A stretch of DNA of 64,000 nucleotides from Viridibacillus arvi (GCF_001274945.1 NZ_LILB01000008.1:272106-336105); one strand, 5' to 3'. Positions 8,694 through 18,377 are shown, counted from the stretch's first letter. Notes: a model not told the origin generated them from the sequence alone. Numbers and translations: made by a program.

Positions 8694-9767
8694 TTATAAA
8701 TTTGTTGATTCAATTTGATAACATTGCCACACTTTTTGCATTGGTACTGGCATTGGTAAAGCAGCCATCTCTTCAACCGTGAACCACTGGCAATTATCAG
8801 GAATGATTTGTTGCTCCTCACAATTAACAAAGTAACTTTCTATATGCCAAGTTAAATGTGAAAAAATATGTTTGAATGAAGTTAATTTTTCGCGTGATAA
8901 TAAGTTTAAGCTATATTGTTCTGCTAATTTCATTTCGTTTGTCGTTCCGGTATCCGTTTTTTGCTCAATCATTGGAAATTGCCACATATTCGCTAGTAGA
9001 CCTTTTTCAGGACGCTTTTCGATTAAAAATTGGCCTTTAGTATTTCTTACAACATACACGTCATAAGGAATGTGCTTCATCTTTATTTTTTTCGTTTTAA
9101 TAGGTAGCTTCTCCGGATTCCCCTCATTGAAAGCGGTACAAAATTCTCTTACTGGGCATAATAAACACTTAGGAGAAGTCGGAGTACAAATCATCGCACC
9201 TAACTCCATCAAACCTTGATTAAATTCGGATGGATGAATTGGGTCAATAAGTTCCATAACTGCATTTTCAAATGTTTTTTTCGTCTTAGGAAGTGCAATA
9301 TCTTCTTCAATTAGTAAAACTCTGCTTAGTACACGCATAACATTGCCATCAACAGCATGCTCCGCTTTATTATAGGCAATACTAAGAACCGCTCCTGCAG
9401 TGTACGGGCCAACACCTTTTAGTTTCGAAATTTCTGGTCGACTATCAGGTACTTTGCTGTTATAATTTTCGACCACTTCTCGAACACCTGCTTGTAAATT
9501 GCGGGCACGCGAATAGTATCCTAGCCCTTCCCATTGCTTCAACAACTTCTCCTCTGGTGCGTCTGCCAAATGTCGAATTGTTGGAAATTCACTTAAAAAT
9601 CGTTCATAATATGGGATAACCGTGTCGACTCTTGTCTGTTGAAGCATCACTTCTGACACCCAAATTTTATAAGGGTCGTTCGTTTTTCTCCACGGTAAAT
9701 CCCGTTTTTCTTTTTTAAACCACTCGACTAATGCTTGTTGGAATTGATGTTTATATTGATAGTACAC
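8694..9767 (-). CDS. mutY: A/G-specific adenine glycosylase MutY
   Basis: Base-excision repair enzyme that removes adenine mispaired with 8-oxoguanine. In 357 residues it shows the catalytic Glu39 (EVMLQQTRV), the helix-hairpin-helix LKGVGPYTAGAV near residues 116-127, the catalytic Asp140 (VDGNVMRV), a [4Fe-4S] ligand set C-X6-C-X2-C-X5-C (CTPTSPKCLLCPVREFC) and a C-terminal NUDIX-like 8-oxoG recognition domain. Start is GTG at 9767 directly behind AGGAGG. It is divergent from yfhP, as in B. subtilis. Confidence 0.96.
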   Translation of the reverse strand: MYYQYKHQFQQALVEWFKKEKRDLPWRKTNDPYKIWVSEVMLQQTRVDTVIPYYERFLSEFPTIRHLADAPEEKLLKQWEGLGYYSRARNLQAGVREVVENYNSKVPDSRPEISKLKGVGPYTAGAVLSIAYNKAEHAVDGNVMRVLSRVLLIEEDIALPKTKKTFENAVMELIDPIHPSEFNQGLMELGAMICTPTSPKCLLCPVREFCTAFNEGNPEKLPIKTKKIKMKHIPYDVYVVRNTKGQFLIEKRPEKGLLANMWQFPMIEQKTDTGTTNEMKLAEQYSLNLLSREKLTSFKHIFSHLTWHIESYFVNCEEQQIIPDNCQWFTVEEMAALPMPVPMQKVWQCYQIESTNL

Positions 9768-9894
9768 TTTTTCCTCCTAGGTATTTTCGATTTATTTTAA
9801 CAATGCATATAGCAATAAAATGTAAACCAACTGATTATTTTATCTAATAAAATTGAAACAATTTCTCTCCCAATATTTAAGGAGCTGATTATTT

Positions 9895-10872
9895 TTGGAT
9901 TCAGGTACACATTTAGTAATGGGTATTGCACTAGGTGGCTTAGCATTAGCTGACCCAGTAGTAGCTGATAGTTCCATGACAACAGCTGCTGTTATTACAG
10001 CAACAATCATTGGATCACAAGCACCCGATATCGATACAGTTTTAAAATTGCGTAATAATGCTGTTTATATTCGGAACCATCGCGGGATTACACATTCAAT
10101 TCCCGCTGTTATATTATGGCCTATTCTAATTACAGGCGTATTAGCTTTGTTATTTCAAGGCGCTAATATATTGCATCTATGGCTTTGGACATTTTTGGCT
10201 GTTTTTCTTCACGTTTTCGTTGATATTTTTAACGCTTATGGAACACAAGCATTTCGGCCAATTTCGAAAAAATGGATTGCGCTCGGTGTTATTAACACAT
10301 TCGATCCTATAATTTTCGGATTACATGTAATAGCACTAATGCTATGGGCATTTGGCTCCGATCCCGTTTGGACAATAACCAGTTTATATAGCGTTATTGT
10401 GATTTACTATTTAATCCGCTTTATCTTACAGCGATCCGTTAAGCATGCTGTTAAAAACACCATTCCAGACGCCGAAAAAATAATACTTTCACCAACAATG
10501 CGCTTTTTCCAATGGCGTGTTGCGGTCAACTCAAGCTCCACACACTACGTCGGACGAGCATATGGGCGGTCTATCACCATTTACGATAAATTCCCAATAG
10601 AACCACTACCAGATACTCCATTATTCCACGCAGCGTTAGAAGATTCCAATTTAGCTGCATTCGTATCATTCTCTCCCTTATACCGTTGGGAAGTAAGCGA
10701 GCTTGAAGATAATTACCATGAAGTACGACTAATCGATCTGCGTTATCGAAGCGAAAATCATTATCCATTCGTCGCCGTCGCACTACTAAACGACAATAAT
10801 GATGTCATCCAATCCTACACAGGCTGGATATTTAGCGAAGACAAACTACGAAAGAAACTGATTGTGGATTAA
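9895..10872 (+). CDS. yfhP: YfhP-like membrane-bound metal-dependent hydrolase
   Basis: A 325-residue protein of the YdjM/DUF457 family (membrane-bound metal-dependent hydrolases). The N-terminus MDSGTHLVMGIALGG, the block QAPDIDTVLK and the motif NHRGITHSIP carry the His/Asp residues that define the family; four to five hydrophobic segments lie between residues ~75 and 180, and the C-terminal ~130 residues are soluble. The start is a TTG at 9895, ten bases after AAGGAG, and matches the family's N-terminus. Located divergently from mutY as in B. subtilis. Biochemical activity has not been pinned down for this family. Confidence 0.85.
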   Translation: MDSGTHLVMGIALGGLALADPVVADSSMTTAAVITATIIGSQAPDIDTVLKLRNNAVYIRNHRGITHSIPAVILWPILITGVLALLFQGANILHLWLWTFLAVFLHVFVDIFNAYGTQAFRPISKKWIALGVINTFDPIIFGLHVIALMLWAFGSDPVWTITSLYSVIVIYYLIRFILQRSVKHAVKNTIPDAEKIILSPTMRFFQWRVAVNSSSTHYVGRAYGRSITIYDKFPIEPLPDTPLFHAALEDSNLAAFVSFSPLYRWEVSELEDNYHEVRLIDLRYRSENHYPFVAVALLNDNNDVIQSYTGWIFSEDKLRKKLIVD

Positions 10873-11204
10873 CTTAAATGCTGAAGCGGCCCGTTCAGAG
10901 GAAGATAGCCTAAGTACGCCACGTCCTGTGGCAACGGCTATCTGACCAACATCCTATTGGCCTCCGACAAGCACTGGAAGGCTCGAATCAAAGGCGCTTT
11001 TTGCCTGTGACCGAGAGGCTGAAGTGACCTCGAGGGGCTGGCCGCTGAAGCTGGATATCTTAAATGCTGAAGGCGCTCGTTCAGACTCGACAAGCACTGG
11101 AACCTTCGAATCGAAAACGCTTTTTCAGTTTTCATCCGAGAAGGTGGAAGTGACCTCGAGAGTCTAGCGCCTGAAGCTGGATATCTTAAATGCTGAAGGC
11201 GCTC
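10873..11204. repeat. GC-rich intergenic direct repeats
   Basis: This 330-bp stretch has no convincing gene and is visibly richer in G and C than its surroundings. The core cttaaatgctgaag occurs at about 10874, 11058 and 11184; the last two copies extend to gaagctggatatcttaaatg upstream. cgacaagcactggaa occurs at about 10967 and 11088, and gaagtgacctcgag at about 11021 and 11148. The two main copies are about 125 bp apart, so the region is a roughly two-and-a-half-fold direct repeat. Open frames over it are short and do not resemble proteins. Confidence 0.8.
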
Positions 11205-11252
11205 TTTGACGGCGAGCGCCAGATTGAAACTTCGCGAGTAGCTAGTACCAAC

Positions 11253-11383
11253 TGTTGCACTATCTCAAGTGATTGTTGCATTTTCACCGCTATTTGTTGC
11301 GCTAACTTCATTCTTTGTTGTACTAACTCGAGTGATTGTTGCGCTAACTCGCCTCTTTGTTATTTAGCAGAATATTCACGTCC
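11253..11383. repeat. 21-bp-period array, degraded copy, with conserved terminal block
   Basis: Units begin TGTTGC or TGTTGT at 11253, 11274, 11295, 11316 and 11337, an exact 21-bp period; the better units continue GCTAACT. At 11358 the array ends in TGTTATTTAGCAG followed by AATATTCACGTCC. The same ending (one base different) closes the array at 44544-44740, so the two are copies of one repeat family. No protein is likely. Confidence 0.9.
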
Positions 11384-11447
11384 TAAGACTGACGTAATTC
11401 TAGTCTAACCAAAACGAGATATCCCTTTTATTTATCCAACCTTTAGA

Positions 11448-11471
11448 AAAGCTGCCAAAATCGGCAGCTTT
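11448..11471. terminator. Free-standing hairpin after the repeat array
   Basis: Stem AAAGCTGCC / GGCAGCTTT with a 6-nt loop. Only a short T-run follows on either strand. It may terminate transcription from yfhP (plus strand) after the inserted repeats. Confidence 0.45.
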
Positions 11472-11560
11472 GCGTGTTTATAATGAAGTTGCTTGATAAA
11501 TATTATAAATTTTAATCAAGTATCTCATTCAAAAAAATGCTATCGACTAATAAACATCCT

Positions 11561-11604
11561 CAATAAACTGACCGCTACACATTAACGTAGCGGTCAGTTT
11601 ATTG
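11561..11604 (-). terminator. Terminator of the recX-yfhH-yfhJ operon
   Basis: Perfect 18-bp inverted repeat (11561-11578 and 11587-11604) with an 8-nt loop, starting four bases after the yfhJ stop. The arm itself supplies the T-rich segment on the minus strand (CAGTTTATTG). Confidence 0.7.
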
Positions 11605-11607
11605 TAA

Positions 11608-11868
11608 TCAGTTGTCAGTTGCATCTAGTAAGTGAGCGTATTTTGGATTACGCCCTGCGAATTCATGTAGTTGATGACCGTAGCCTTGAATCCATTGGCG
11701 AATGATTTTCTCAGTCATTTCAGTACCTTGATAATCATAACCCGCTTTTGCGTATGTCGCTTCAAAATCAGACCATAATAATTCGATCCACACGCGTGCA
11801 CGTTCTTCTGTTAGTAATTCATTACTATCTTTTAGTTCCATTACAAGTTGATCTACTATTGCTTCCAA
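11608..11868 (-). CDS. yfhJ: YfhJ family protein (WVELL)
   Basis: Small cytoplasmic protein of 86 residues, recognised by ARVWIELLWSDFEATYAKAGYDY, the WVELL signature that names the family, and ending AGRNPKYAHLLD. Function unknown. It follows yfhH with a one-base gap and should be translated from the same mRNA as recX. The same order occurs in B. subtilis. Confidence 0.85.
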   Translation of the reverse strand: MEAIVDQLVMELKDSNELLTEERARVWIELLWSDFEATYAKAGYDYQGTEMTEKIIRQWIQGYGHQLHEFAGRNPKYAHLLDATDN

Positions 11869-11869
11869 T

Positions 11870-12196
11870 TTACATACCTTCCTTTACTGGTGTTAACATT
11901 GAGATTGGTAAAGCTTCTTCATAATGATCGCCACCAAGTCGATATCCCCATCCAAAGCGTCCTTTTAAGTATTCTAATTGAAAGAACACACCTGGATCAC
12001 CTTCTATACGATACATTTCACCAGGTTTAAAATCGTCTGGGTTCAATAAAAATGCTTGAGCCATCAATGCTTTTCGTTCATAAACAGCAAATTCATTGAG
12101 AATACCTAGTTGCTCTGCTTTTCTCGCTTTTTCTTTTAATGTTGCGATTTCTGTTCGTAATTCTGTTGGTGTCATATCGCTATATTTTTTATCCAT
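11870..12196 (-). CDS. yfhH: YfhH family protein (DUF1811)
   Basis: A 108-residue protein of unknown function. MTPTELRTEIATLKEKARKAEQLG is followed by a C-terminal beta-rich half (YLKGRFGWGYRL...EEALPISML) as in B. subtilis YfhH. The frame is open seven codons further upstream, but AAGGAGC seven bases before the ATG at 12196 and the family N-terminus support that start. It overlaps the 3' end of recX by 8 bp, so the two are translationally coupled. Confidence 0.85.
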   Translation of the reverse strand: MDKKYSDMTPTELRTEIATLKEKARKAEQLGILNEFAVYERKALMAQAFLLNPDDFKPGEMYRIEGDPGVFFQLEYLKGRFGWGYRLGGDHYEEALPISMLTPVKEGM

Positions 12197-12998
12197 TTTC
12201 TTGCTCCTTCTCTTCAATGAAAGTTTCTATAATATCAGCCGGAAAGCCTTTTTGATATAGAGTTTGCTTTACACGCATATGCAGATCATATCCACTATAT
12301 TTCGTAGCATATTTACGCCATGCTTTGTCACCTTGCACTTGAATCATTTGTTGCCATTCATCATCTTCTCGTGAAAATTCAATTTGTTCAAGTACTTGCT
12401 CTATTATCGCAAAGGAATAGCCTTTTCGCATTAAGTTATCTTGAATTTTCTGTTTTACTTGAGTCGGCGTTTTACGTCGTTCAGAAAAAGCCACCTTCTC
12501 TCCTAACTTCAAGGCAATACTAAGCTGCTCTTCCTCAGAAAAGGTTTCGAGCACTTCTTCTTGTAACTTTTTATCAATACCCTTTTTCTGCATATCTTGT
12601 CTAATTGCACGAGGGCCTTTTTTGGCAGTCTTCTTCTTCGTTTCAAGAAGTGCTTTTGTATATGTGGCATCATTTAAAAAACCATGTTTATTTAATTTTT
12701 GAATAGCCTCTTGAATAACAGCCTCTCCAAATTCTAAATCAAGAAGCTTCTTTTTTACTTCATATTCACTGCGCATTTGATAACTTAGAAAGCCGAGTGC
12801 CCGATTATACGCTCTTTGAATTTCATCATCAAAGGCAATCTCATCTAGCTCTAGCCCTTCAATCACTTTACCTTTTGTCAGGCCAAACTGAATTAAAATG
12901 GTTTCATCAACACTAAAAGCGTATTCTTCATTTAAAAAGATATTATAGCGCTCTTGGTTTTTCTTTTGGCGCGTAATTTTTGTGATTACTCGAGTCAT
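12189..12998 (-). CDS. recX: Recombination regulator RecX
   Basis: RecX binds RecA filaments and modulates homologous recombination. This 269-residue protein has the long N-terminal extension seen in Bacillales and the three tandem three-helix units of the family (LGFLSYQMRSEYEVKKKLLDL...; KGPRAIRQDMQKKGID...; MRKGYSFAIIEQVLEQI). First gene of the operon recX-yfhH-yfhJ, divergent from yfhF. Length matches B. subtilis RecX. Confidence 0.93.
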   Translation of the reverse strand: MTRVITKITRQKKNQERYNIFLNEEYAFSVDETILIQFGLTKGKVIEGLELDEIAFDDEIQRAYNRALGFLSYQMRSEYEVKKKLLDLEFGEAVIQEAIQKLNKHGFLNDATYTKALLETKKKTAKKGPRAIRQDMQKKGIDKKLQEEVLETFSEEEQLSIALKLGEKVAFSERRKTPTQVKQKIQDNLMRKGYSFAIIEQVLEQIEFSREDDEWQQMIQVQGDKAWRKYATKYSGYDLHMRVKQTLYQKGFPADIIETFIEEKEQENG

Positions 12999-13179
12999 CG
13001 AAACACTCCTTCACTTAAATATAGTATACATCTTTTCTAAGTTACCTTCATTTCATCTATACTTATATATAATGAAAGCATACATATGTATGGAAAGCTA
13101 TTTCACTTGTTTTGATTAAAGCAATCAAATAGTTCATGTTTTTTCACTACCCAATCTTACATGGAGGGACGTTAAAATT

Positions 13180-14079
13180 ATGAAAATTGCAATTGCAGGT
13201 GGCACTGGTTTTGTAGGACGTGAGCTTACAAAACTCTTACAGCAACAAGGTCATGACATTTTTATCTTAACGCGGAAAAAAAGCTATGAAGCAAATGGTA
13301 TTCGCTATATACAATGGCTAACAGATAATGCAATGCCTGAAGCACATTTACAACGGATAGATGCCTTTATTAATCTGGCAGGTACTTCTTTAAATGAAGG
13401 ACGTTGGACAGATAAGCGTAAAAAGGAAATCTACGACAGTCGCATCACTGCCACCAAGGAAGTCCTACGTATTATTGAAACACTTGATGTGAAACCTAAA
13501 GTACTGATTAATGCAAGTGCAATTGGCATCTATCCATCTTCAAAAGCTGCTGCCTACACTGAAGGCTCACCTCAAGTGGCAAAAGACTTTTTAGGTAAAA
13601 CCGTCAAACACTGGGAGCAAGAAGCAAAAAAAGCCGAAAACTTTGGAGTTCGTGTAGCTATGGCACGTTTCGGTGTCATCTTAGGTAAAGATGCTGGTGC
13701 ACTTTCTCTAATGGTTTTACCGTATAAACTTTATGTAGGTGGTACAGTTGGTTCTGGTTCCCAGTGGGTATCTTGGGTACATGTCAAAGATGTCGCATCG
13801 GCATTATGTTTTGCATTAGAAAATAATCGTATTGTAGGGCCATTTAATGTAACCGCTCCAAATCCAATTAGGATGAAGCAAGTAGGCGAAATAATTTCAT
13901 CCATTCTTGGTAGACCACATTGGTTTCCTACTCCATCATTTTTACTAAAAATTGCATTAGGTGAAAAAAGTAATCTCGTTTTAGAAGGACAGCAGGTTTT
14001 ACCTAAAGTTTTACTAACGGAAAACTTTCATTTTGAATATCCAACATTAGAAGCTGCATTAGAAAATTTGTACGCATAA
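13180..14079 (+). CDS. yfhF: YfhF, TIGR01777-type NAD(P)-dependent epimerase
   Basis: Rossmann-fold protein of 299 residues of the extended short-chain dehydrogenase group. The nucleotide-binding GGTGFVGREL is at residues 7-16, the family block INLAGTSLNEGRW around 65, and the C-terminal DUF1731 part with PHWFPTPSFLLK around 247. ATG follows TGGAGGGACG. The substrate is unknown. It is divergent from recX as in B. subtilis. Confidence 0.9.
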   Translation: MKIAIAGGTGFVGRELTKLLQQQGHDIFILTRKKSYEANGIRYIQWLTDNAMPEAHLQRIDAFINLAGTSLNEGRWTDKRKKEIYDSRITATKEVLRIIETLDVKPKVLINASAIGIYPSSKAAAYTEGSPQVAKDFLGKTVKHWEQEAKKAENFGVRVAMARFGVILGKDAGALSLMVLPYKLYVGGTVGSGSQWVSWVHVKDVASALCFALENNRIVGPFNVTAPNPIRMKQVGEIISSILGRPHWFPTPSFLLKIALGEKSNLVLEGQQVLPKVLLTENFHFEYPTLEAALENLYA

Positions 14080-14093
14080 AGATCGTTCCTTAG

Positions 14094-14124
14094 CGCAACC
14101 TACTTTAAAAATAGAAAGGTTGCG
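14094..14124 (+). promoter_or_regulatory. Hairpin covering the pdaA ribosome binding site
   Basis: CGCAACCT (14094-14101) can pair perfectly with AGGTTGCG (14117-14124). The right arm contains the only Shine-Dalgarno-like AAAGG of pdaA, whose ATG is at 14130. It could be the yfhF terminator, though the T-run is poor, or a translation-limiting structure. Confidence 0.5.
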
Positions 14125-14129
14125 TTTAT

Positions 14130-14951
14130 ATGTGGAAAAACCATTTGCTCGGAATTGTCATTGCAAGTGCTATTGTTTTTATTGGTGCTATCGTCAATCC
14201 GTTTAGCGCTTCTGCAGATGAACTTCATTGGGGTTTTAAAAAAGCTCAGAACGAACAACCGGCAGAAGCTGGTGCAGCACTCGATCAAACATTAGAAAAG
14301 TACGGCGCTATTTATAAAGGAAGTTCTGATGAAAAGGTTATTTATCTAACCTTTGATAATGGCTATGAAAATGGTTATACAGCAAGCATACTTGACACTT
14401 TAAAAAAGGAGAAAATTCAAGCGACATTTTTCCTGACAGGTCATTATTTAACGAGTGCTACTCCTCTTGTTAAGCGTATGATAGATGAAGGTCATGATAT
14501 TGGTAACCATTCATATGGCCATCCGAATATGGCAAGACTAAGTGAAGAAGAAATATTAAAGGAATGGAAGAAGTTCGATGATAAGCTAAGAGAGATTACA
14601 AAAGTCGAACGAACTATTTTTGCAAGACCACCTGAAGGCACCTTTAACGAAAAACTGCTTCAAGTAGGTAATGATGCTGGCTACCGACATATCTTCTGGT
14701 CTGTTGCCTTTAAAGACTGGCTTAAAGACAAACCTCAAGGCTGGAAATATGCATATGACAACCTTATGTCACAGCTACATCCTGGTGCCATCGTCCTCAT
14801 GCATACCGTGTCGCCTGATAATGCGGAAGCTTTACCAAAATTCATCGAAGCTGCACGCAAAAAAGGTTATCGATTTGATTCCATTAATAATCTTGTAAAC
14901 AAAGAAGCAGGTTTAGCTGGTTCTTTCAAAACACACGACCGTTCGTTATAA
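14130..14951 (+). CDS. pdaA: N-acetylmuramic acid deacetylase PdaA (spore cortex)
   Basis: Carbohydrate esterase 4 enzyme of 273 residues required for muramic delta-lactam formation in the spore cortex. It has a signal peptide (residues 1-30, ending SASA), then the NodB domain: motif 1 TFDNGYENG, motif 2 HSYGHP with the metal-binding histidines, motif 3 RPPEGTF, and the C-terminal LMHTVS. Asn replaces the second Asp of the usual TFDDG, which is normal for PdaA. The binding site for ribosomes is weak and lies in a hairpin. Confidence 0.92.
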   Translation: MWKNHLLGIVIASAIVFIGAIVNPFSASADELHWGFKKAQNEQPAEAGAALDQTLEKYGAIYKGSSDEKVIYLTFDNGYENGYTASILDTLKKEKIQATFFLTGHYLTSATPLVKRMIDEGHDIGNHSYGHPNMARLSEEEILKEWKKFDDKLREITKVERTIFARPPEGTFNEKLLQVGNDAGYRHIFWSVAFKDWLKDKPQGWKYAYDNLMSQLHPGAIVLMHTVSPDNAEALPKFIEAARKKGYRFDSINNLVNKEAGLAGSFKTHDRSL

Positions 14952-14984
14952 TGAAGGAACATAGCGAAAAAGGACGTGTAATTT

Positions 14985-16355
14985 TTGACGCAACAATCAA
15001 TTATGGAAATGGGACAAAAACTTACTATAACAATTAAAAGGCTCGGCATTAATGGTGAAGGAATCGGCTACTATAAACGTAACGTTGTTTTCGTCAAAGG
15101 CGCTCTTCCTGGTGAAGACGTCATCGCACAAGTGACGAAAGTAAATCGTAACTTTGCAGAAGCAGAAGTTGTGAAAATTCACAAAAAATCACCGATACGC
15201 CAAACACCACCATGTCCAGTTTATGAGGAATGTGGCGGTTGCCAATTACAACATATAACATACAAAGGACAGTTAGCAGCAAAACGAGATGTCATCGTTC
15301 AAGCTCTAACAAAGTATGTAAAATCACAAGCAAACAAAATCGATGTGCGTCCTACAATGGGCATGGAAGATCCTTGGCATTATCGAAATAAGAGCCAATT
15401 CCAAGTACGGAAGCCAGGCAATAAAGTGCTTGCTGGTTTGTATTCTGCCAATAGCCATAAGCTGTTGAACATTGAAGAATGCGTTGTACAACACCCTGCA
15501 ACAACGAAAATCACTACGGCTACAAAAAATATTTTAGATGAGCTTAACATCCCTATTTACGATGGTCGCTCAAAAGGAATTGTACGTACAATTGTTGTTC
15601 GTACTGGAATAAAAACAGGCGAAGTACAACTCGTGCTTATTACGACACGTAAAAACTTCCCTAAAAAAGAAGTGCTTGTTGAACGATTAAAACAAATTGA
15701 TCCAGCTGTCGTATCCATCGTGCAAAATATTAATGCTGAAAAAACCTCGTTAATATTTGGTGACGAGACATATACACTAGCTGGAAAAGAGACGATTCAT
15801 GAAGAACTTGGTGAACTTGCTTTTGATTTATCGGCACGTGCCTTCTTCCAACTTAACCCTACCCAAACTGTCCATCTCTATAATGAGATAAAAAAAGCGG
15901 CTGCATTAACAGGTAAAGAGACTGTTGTTGATGCTTATTGTGGTGTTGGTACAATCGGCCTTTGGTTAGCAAAAGACGCAAAAGAAGTACGTGGAATGGA
16001 TATTATTCCCGAAAGTATTCAAGATGCTAAGCTAAACGCCAAAAAGCATGGCTTTAACCATGTTAAATATGTGACAGGCTCCGCTGAAGAATGGTTAGCA
16101 AAATGGCGCAAAGAAAAATTCGTACCGGATGTATTAACAGTAGATCCTCCAAGAACAGGCCTTGCACCAAGCCTTCTAAATACAATTTTACAAGTTAAAC
16201 CAAAACGCTTTGTTTATACTTCTTGTAATCCATCGACTTTAGCAAAGGACTTACAGGAGCTTACAAAGGTATATAACATTGAATATATTCAACCGATTGA
16301 CATGTTCCCTCAAACAGCTCATGTTGAATCAGTCACATTATTAACATTGAAATAA
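14985..16355 (+). CDS. 23S rRNA (uracil-C5) methyltransferase, RlmCD/YfjO type
   Basis: SAM-dependent RNA m5U methyltransferase of 456 residues. An N-terminal TRAM RNA-binding domain (residues ~8-68) is followed by an Fe-S ligand cluster (CPVYEECGGCQLQH), the SAM-binding region (VVDAYCGVGTIGLWLA, ~315), VDPPRTGL and the catalytic SCNPSTLAKD (~425). The start is TTG at 14985 after AAAGGACGTG, a one-base variant of the ideal Shine-Dalgarno; the next ATG is six codons on. Bacillales have two paralogues; its position beside pdaA favours the YfjO orthologue, but the targeted uridine cannot be told from sequence. Confidence 0.9.
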   Translation: MTQQSIMEMGQKLTITIKRLGINGEGIGYYKRNVVFVKGALPGEDVIAQVTKVNRNFAEAEVVKIHKKSPIRQTPPCPVYEECGGCQLQHITYKGQLAAKRDVIVQALTKYVKSQANKIDVRPTMGMEDPWHYRNKSQFQVRKPGNKVLAGLYSANSHKLLNIEECVVQHPATTKITTATKNILDELNIPIYDGRSKGIVRTIVVRTGIKTGEVQLVLITTRKNFPKKEVLVERLKQIDPAVVSIVQNINAEKTSLIFGDETYTLAGKETIHEELGELAFDLSARAFFQLNPTQTVHLYNEIKKAAALTGKETVVDAYCGVGTIGLWLAKDAKEVRGMDIIPESIQDAKLNAKKHGFNHVKYVTGSAEEWLAKWRKEKFVPDVLTVDPPRTGLAPSLLNTILQVKPKRFVYTSCNPSTLAKDLQELTKVYNIEYIQPIDMFPQTAHVESVTLLTLK

Positions 16356-16361
16356 TCCATT

Positions 16362-16400
16362 AAAAAGATTGAAGTTCTTATGAGCTTCAATCTTTTTAAT
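16362..16400 (+). terminator. Terminator of the rRNA methyltransferase gene
   Basis: Thirteen-bp perfect stem AAAAAGATTGAAG / CTTCAATCTTTTT with a 10-nt loop, directly after the stop codon. Confidence 0.85.
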
Positions 16401-16621
16401 TATTACTTATTACCCCCTTCCATAGATTCAAATCCCTGAATTGTTTTAATAAAAAAAGTACATTCTCCTACTTATCACACAGAACAATTTACTGAAATAA
16501 CACATTTATAGCTACTTCTCGACAAGTTATTACATTTTTCTGCATTTTTTCTCATTGCTTATCATAGTTTACAAATCCATAATAGTATTAACAGATTTTT
16601 TACAATTAAGGAGGGGGCTTA

Positions 16622-18370
16622 ATGCAAAGGATACGTAACTCTATTCAATGGAAGCTCATGTTAAATTCATTACTTCTTGTCGCAATACCTTGTATCATTA
16701 TTGGTTTTTTCAGTTATCAAAGCGCCAAATCTAATATGGATAAATTAGGTGAAACGATTGTGAAAAACAGCGTACAGACGACGATGCAGCTAATTGCTTC
16801 ACTAGATGCTGAAGTACAGAAAGGAAACTTATCCCTAGAAGATGCGCAAGAAGCTGTTAAGGTTCAAATCATTGGTGAAAAGATAGAGGATGGACATCGA
16901 GAGATTACATATCCCGGTGATTTAGGAAAAAGTGGTTATATATTCATTTTGCAAGAAGATGGCTTAATGCTTGCCCATCCCAATATTGAAAATCAACAAT
17001 CGTGGGAGTTAAAAGACAGTAATGGACAATATTTTATCCAGAATATTATTAAAAGTGCAAAAGCAGGTGGTGGTTTTGTCGAATATCCATTCCATCTACC
17101 TGAAGATGAAAAGAAGCTTGCTGAAAAAATTACATATGCTGAAATCGACCCACACTGGGGTTGGATTGTAAGTGCCGGAAGCTACAAAAAAGACTTTAAC
17201 TCATCCGCACAAAATTTACTTATTGTCATGGGGATAGCCTTTACCGCCTCGCTTATCATTGCGACTATTATTATGTACTTATTAGCTAAACATTTTGGTA
17301 ATCCTATTTTAAGACTAACGAATAAGGTAAAAGAGATTTCTACGGGTGACTTAACTGTCCAATTACATGAAGTAAATCGCGGAGATGAGTTAGGACAATT
17401 GAATACTCATTTTGATGTGATGGTAACACAACTAAAAACATTAATAAGTGAAGTAGATACAACGATAAATGATATACAAGACGCCTCATCAACATTAACC
17501 GCTGTATCAGAAGAGGCAACTGCTTCTACAACAGAAATTACGCGTGCTGTATCGGATGTCTCAGCTGGATCATTACAGCAAGCAAGAGATGCTGAGGAAA
17601 CAAAACTAGTCATTATGGGTATCTCAGAACAAATTAAAAATCTATATCAAAAAAATGAATATATGCAACAGTCTTCTGAACAGATGCAAAATTCAAATGA
17701 ACAAGGGCTAAATAATTTAACTTTATTAAAAGAGAAATCAACAAAATCAGCTGACCTAGTAGAGCATGTACAAAAAGTATTCCAATCCCTATCTTCCAAA
17801 ATGAAAGATATTGAAAATATTATACAAACGATTAATCAAATCTCTGCCCAAACAAATTTACTAGCTCTTAATGCAAGCATTGAAGCTGCTAGAGCTGGTG
17901 AGCACGGTAAAGGATTTGCTGTTGTAGCAAATGAAGTCAGAAAACTAGCCGAACAGACTGCAGCATCCACAGAAAGTGTTCAACAAACGTTACGTGGTAT
18001 TGAACAGGAAACCTTACTTGCAAACCAAGAAATTGACAAAACATCTTTGATTGTCAAAGAACAAAATATAGCTGTTTCAAATACTGAAATGTCATTTGAG
18101 GATATTAAATCGAATGTAGGTACCATCATTTCCTCCATCGAAAATGTCACAGAGAGCGTCAATATATTAATGGCTTCTACGGAGATGTTCACTTTTGCGA
18201 TTGAAAGCATTGCTGAAGTAAGTGATCAAAATGCCAAAGCTTCAACGGAAGTGTTCGCCTCGGTTGATGAACAGCAACATGTCATGGATATTGTGGCTAA
18301 ATCTGCATCGCAGTTATCGAATGAAATTAATTCATTAAAATCATCTATTGCACAATTCAAGCTAAAATAA
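16622..18370 (+). CDS. Methyl-accepting chemotaxis protein with Cache sensor
   Basis: Transmembrane chemoreceptor of 582 residues. Membrane helix 1 is at ~15-37, an extracellular single-Cache-like ligand domain follows ([24 protein letters not shown], about 98-122), then helix 2 at ~198-220, HAMP, and a long cytoplasmic coiled coil whose hairpin tip ([20 protein letters not shown]) lies near residue 406. ATG follows AAGGAGGGGGC. It stands alone with its own terminator. Ligand unknown. It signals to the flagellar motor, whose MotAB genes are at 31374-32946. Confidence 0.93.
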   Translation: MQRIRNSIQWKLMLNSLLLVAIPCIIIGFFSYQSAKSNMDKLGETIVKNSVQTTMQLIASLDAEVQKGNLSLEDAQEAVKVQIIGEKIEDGHREITYPGDLGKSGYIFILQEDGLMLAHPNIENQQSWELKDSNGQYFIQNIIKSAKAGGGFVEYPFHLPEDEKKLAEKITYAEIDPHWGWIVSAGSYKKDFNSSAQNLLIVMGIAFTASLIIATIIMYLLAKHFGNPILRLTNKVKEISTGDLTVQLHEVNRGDELGQLNTHFDVMVTQLKTLISEVDTTINDIQDASSTLTAVSEEATASTTEITRAVSDVSAGSLQQARDAEETKLVIMGISEQIKNLYQKNEYMQQSSEQMQNSNEQGLNNLTLLKEKSTKSADLVEHVQKVFQSLSSKMKDIENIIQTINQISAQTNLLALNASIEAARAGEHGKGFAVVANEVRKLAEQTAASTESVQQTLRGIEQETLLANQEIDKTSLIVKEQNIAVSNTEMSFEDIKSNVGTIISSIENVTESVNILMASTEMFTFAIESIAEVSDQNAKASTEVFASVDEQQHVMDIVAKSASQLSNEINSLKSSIAQFKLK

Positions 18371-18377
18371 GTAGACA

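Noticed and set aside
10938-11135. 65-codon minus-strand frame in the GC-rich repeats
   Set aside because: It consists of repeat units, with no start context or known motif.
11190-11408. 72-codon open frame across the 21-bp array (Cys-rich NCCTISSDCC pattern)
   Set aside because: It is a by-product of the 21-bp repeat, has no ribosome site and no counterpart in the homologous array at 44544.
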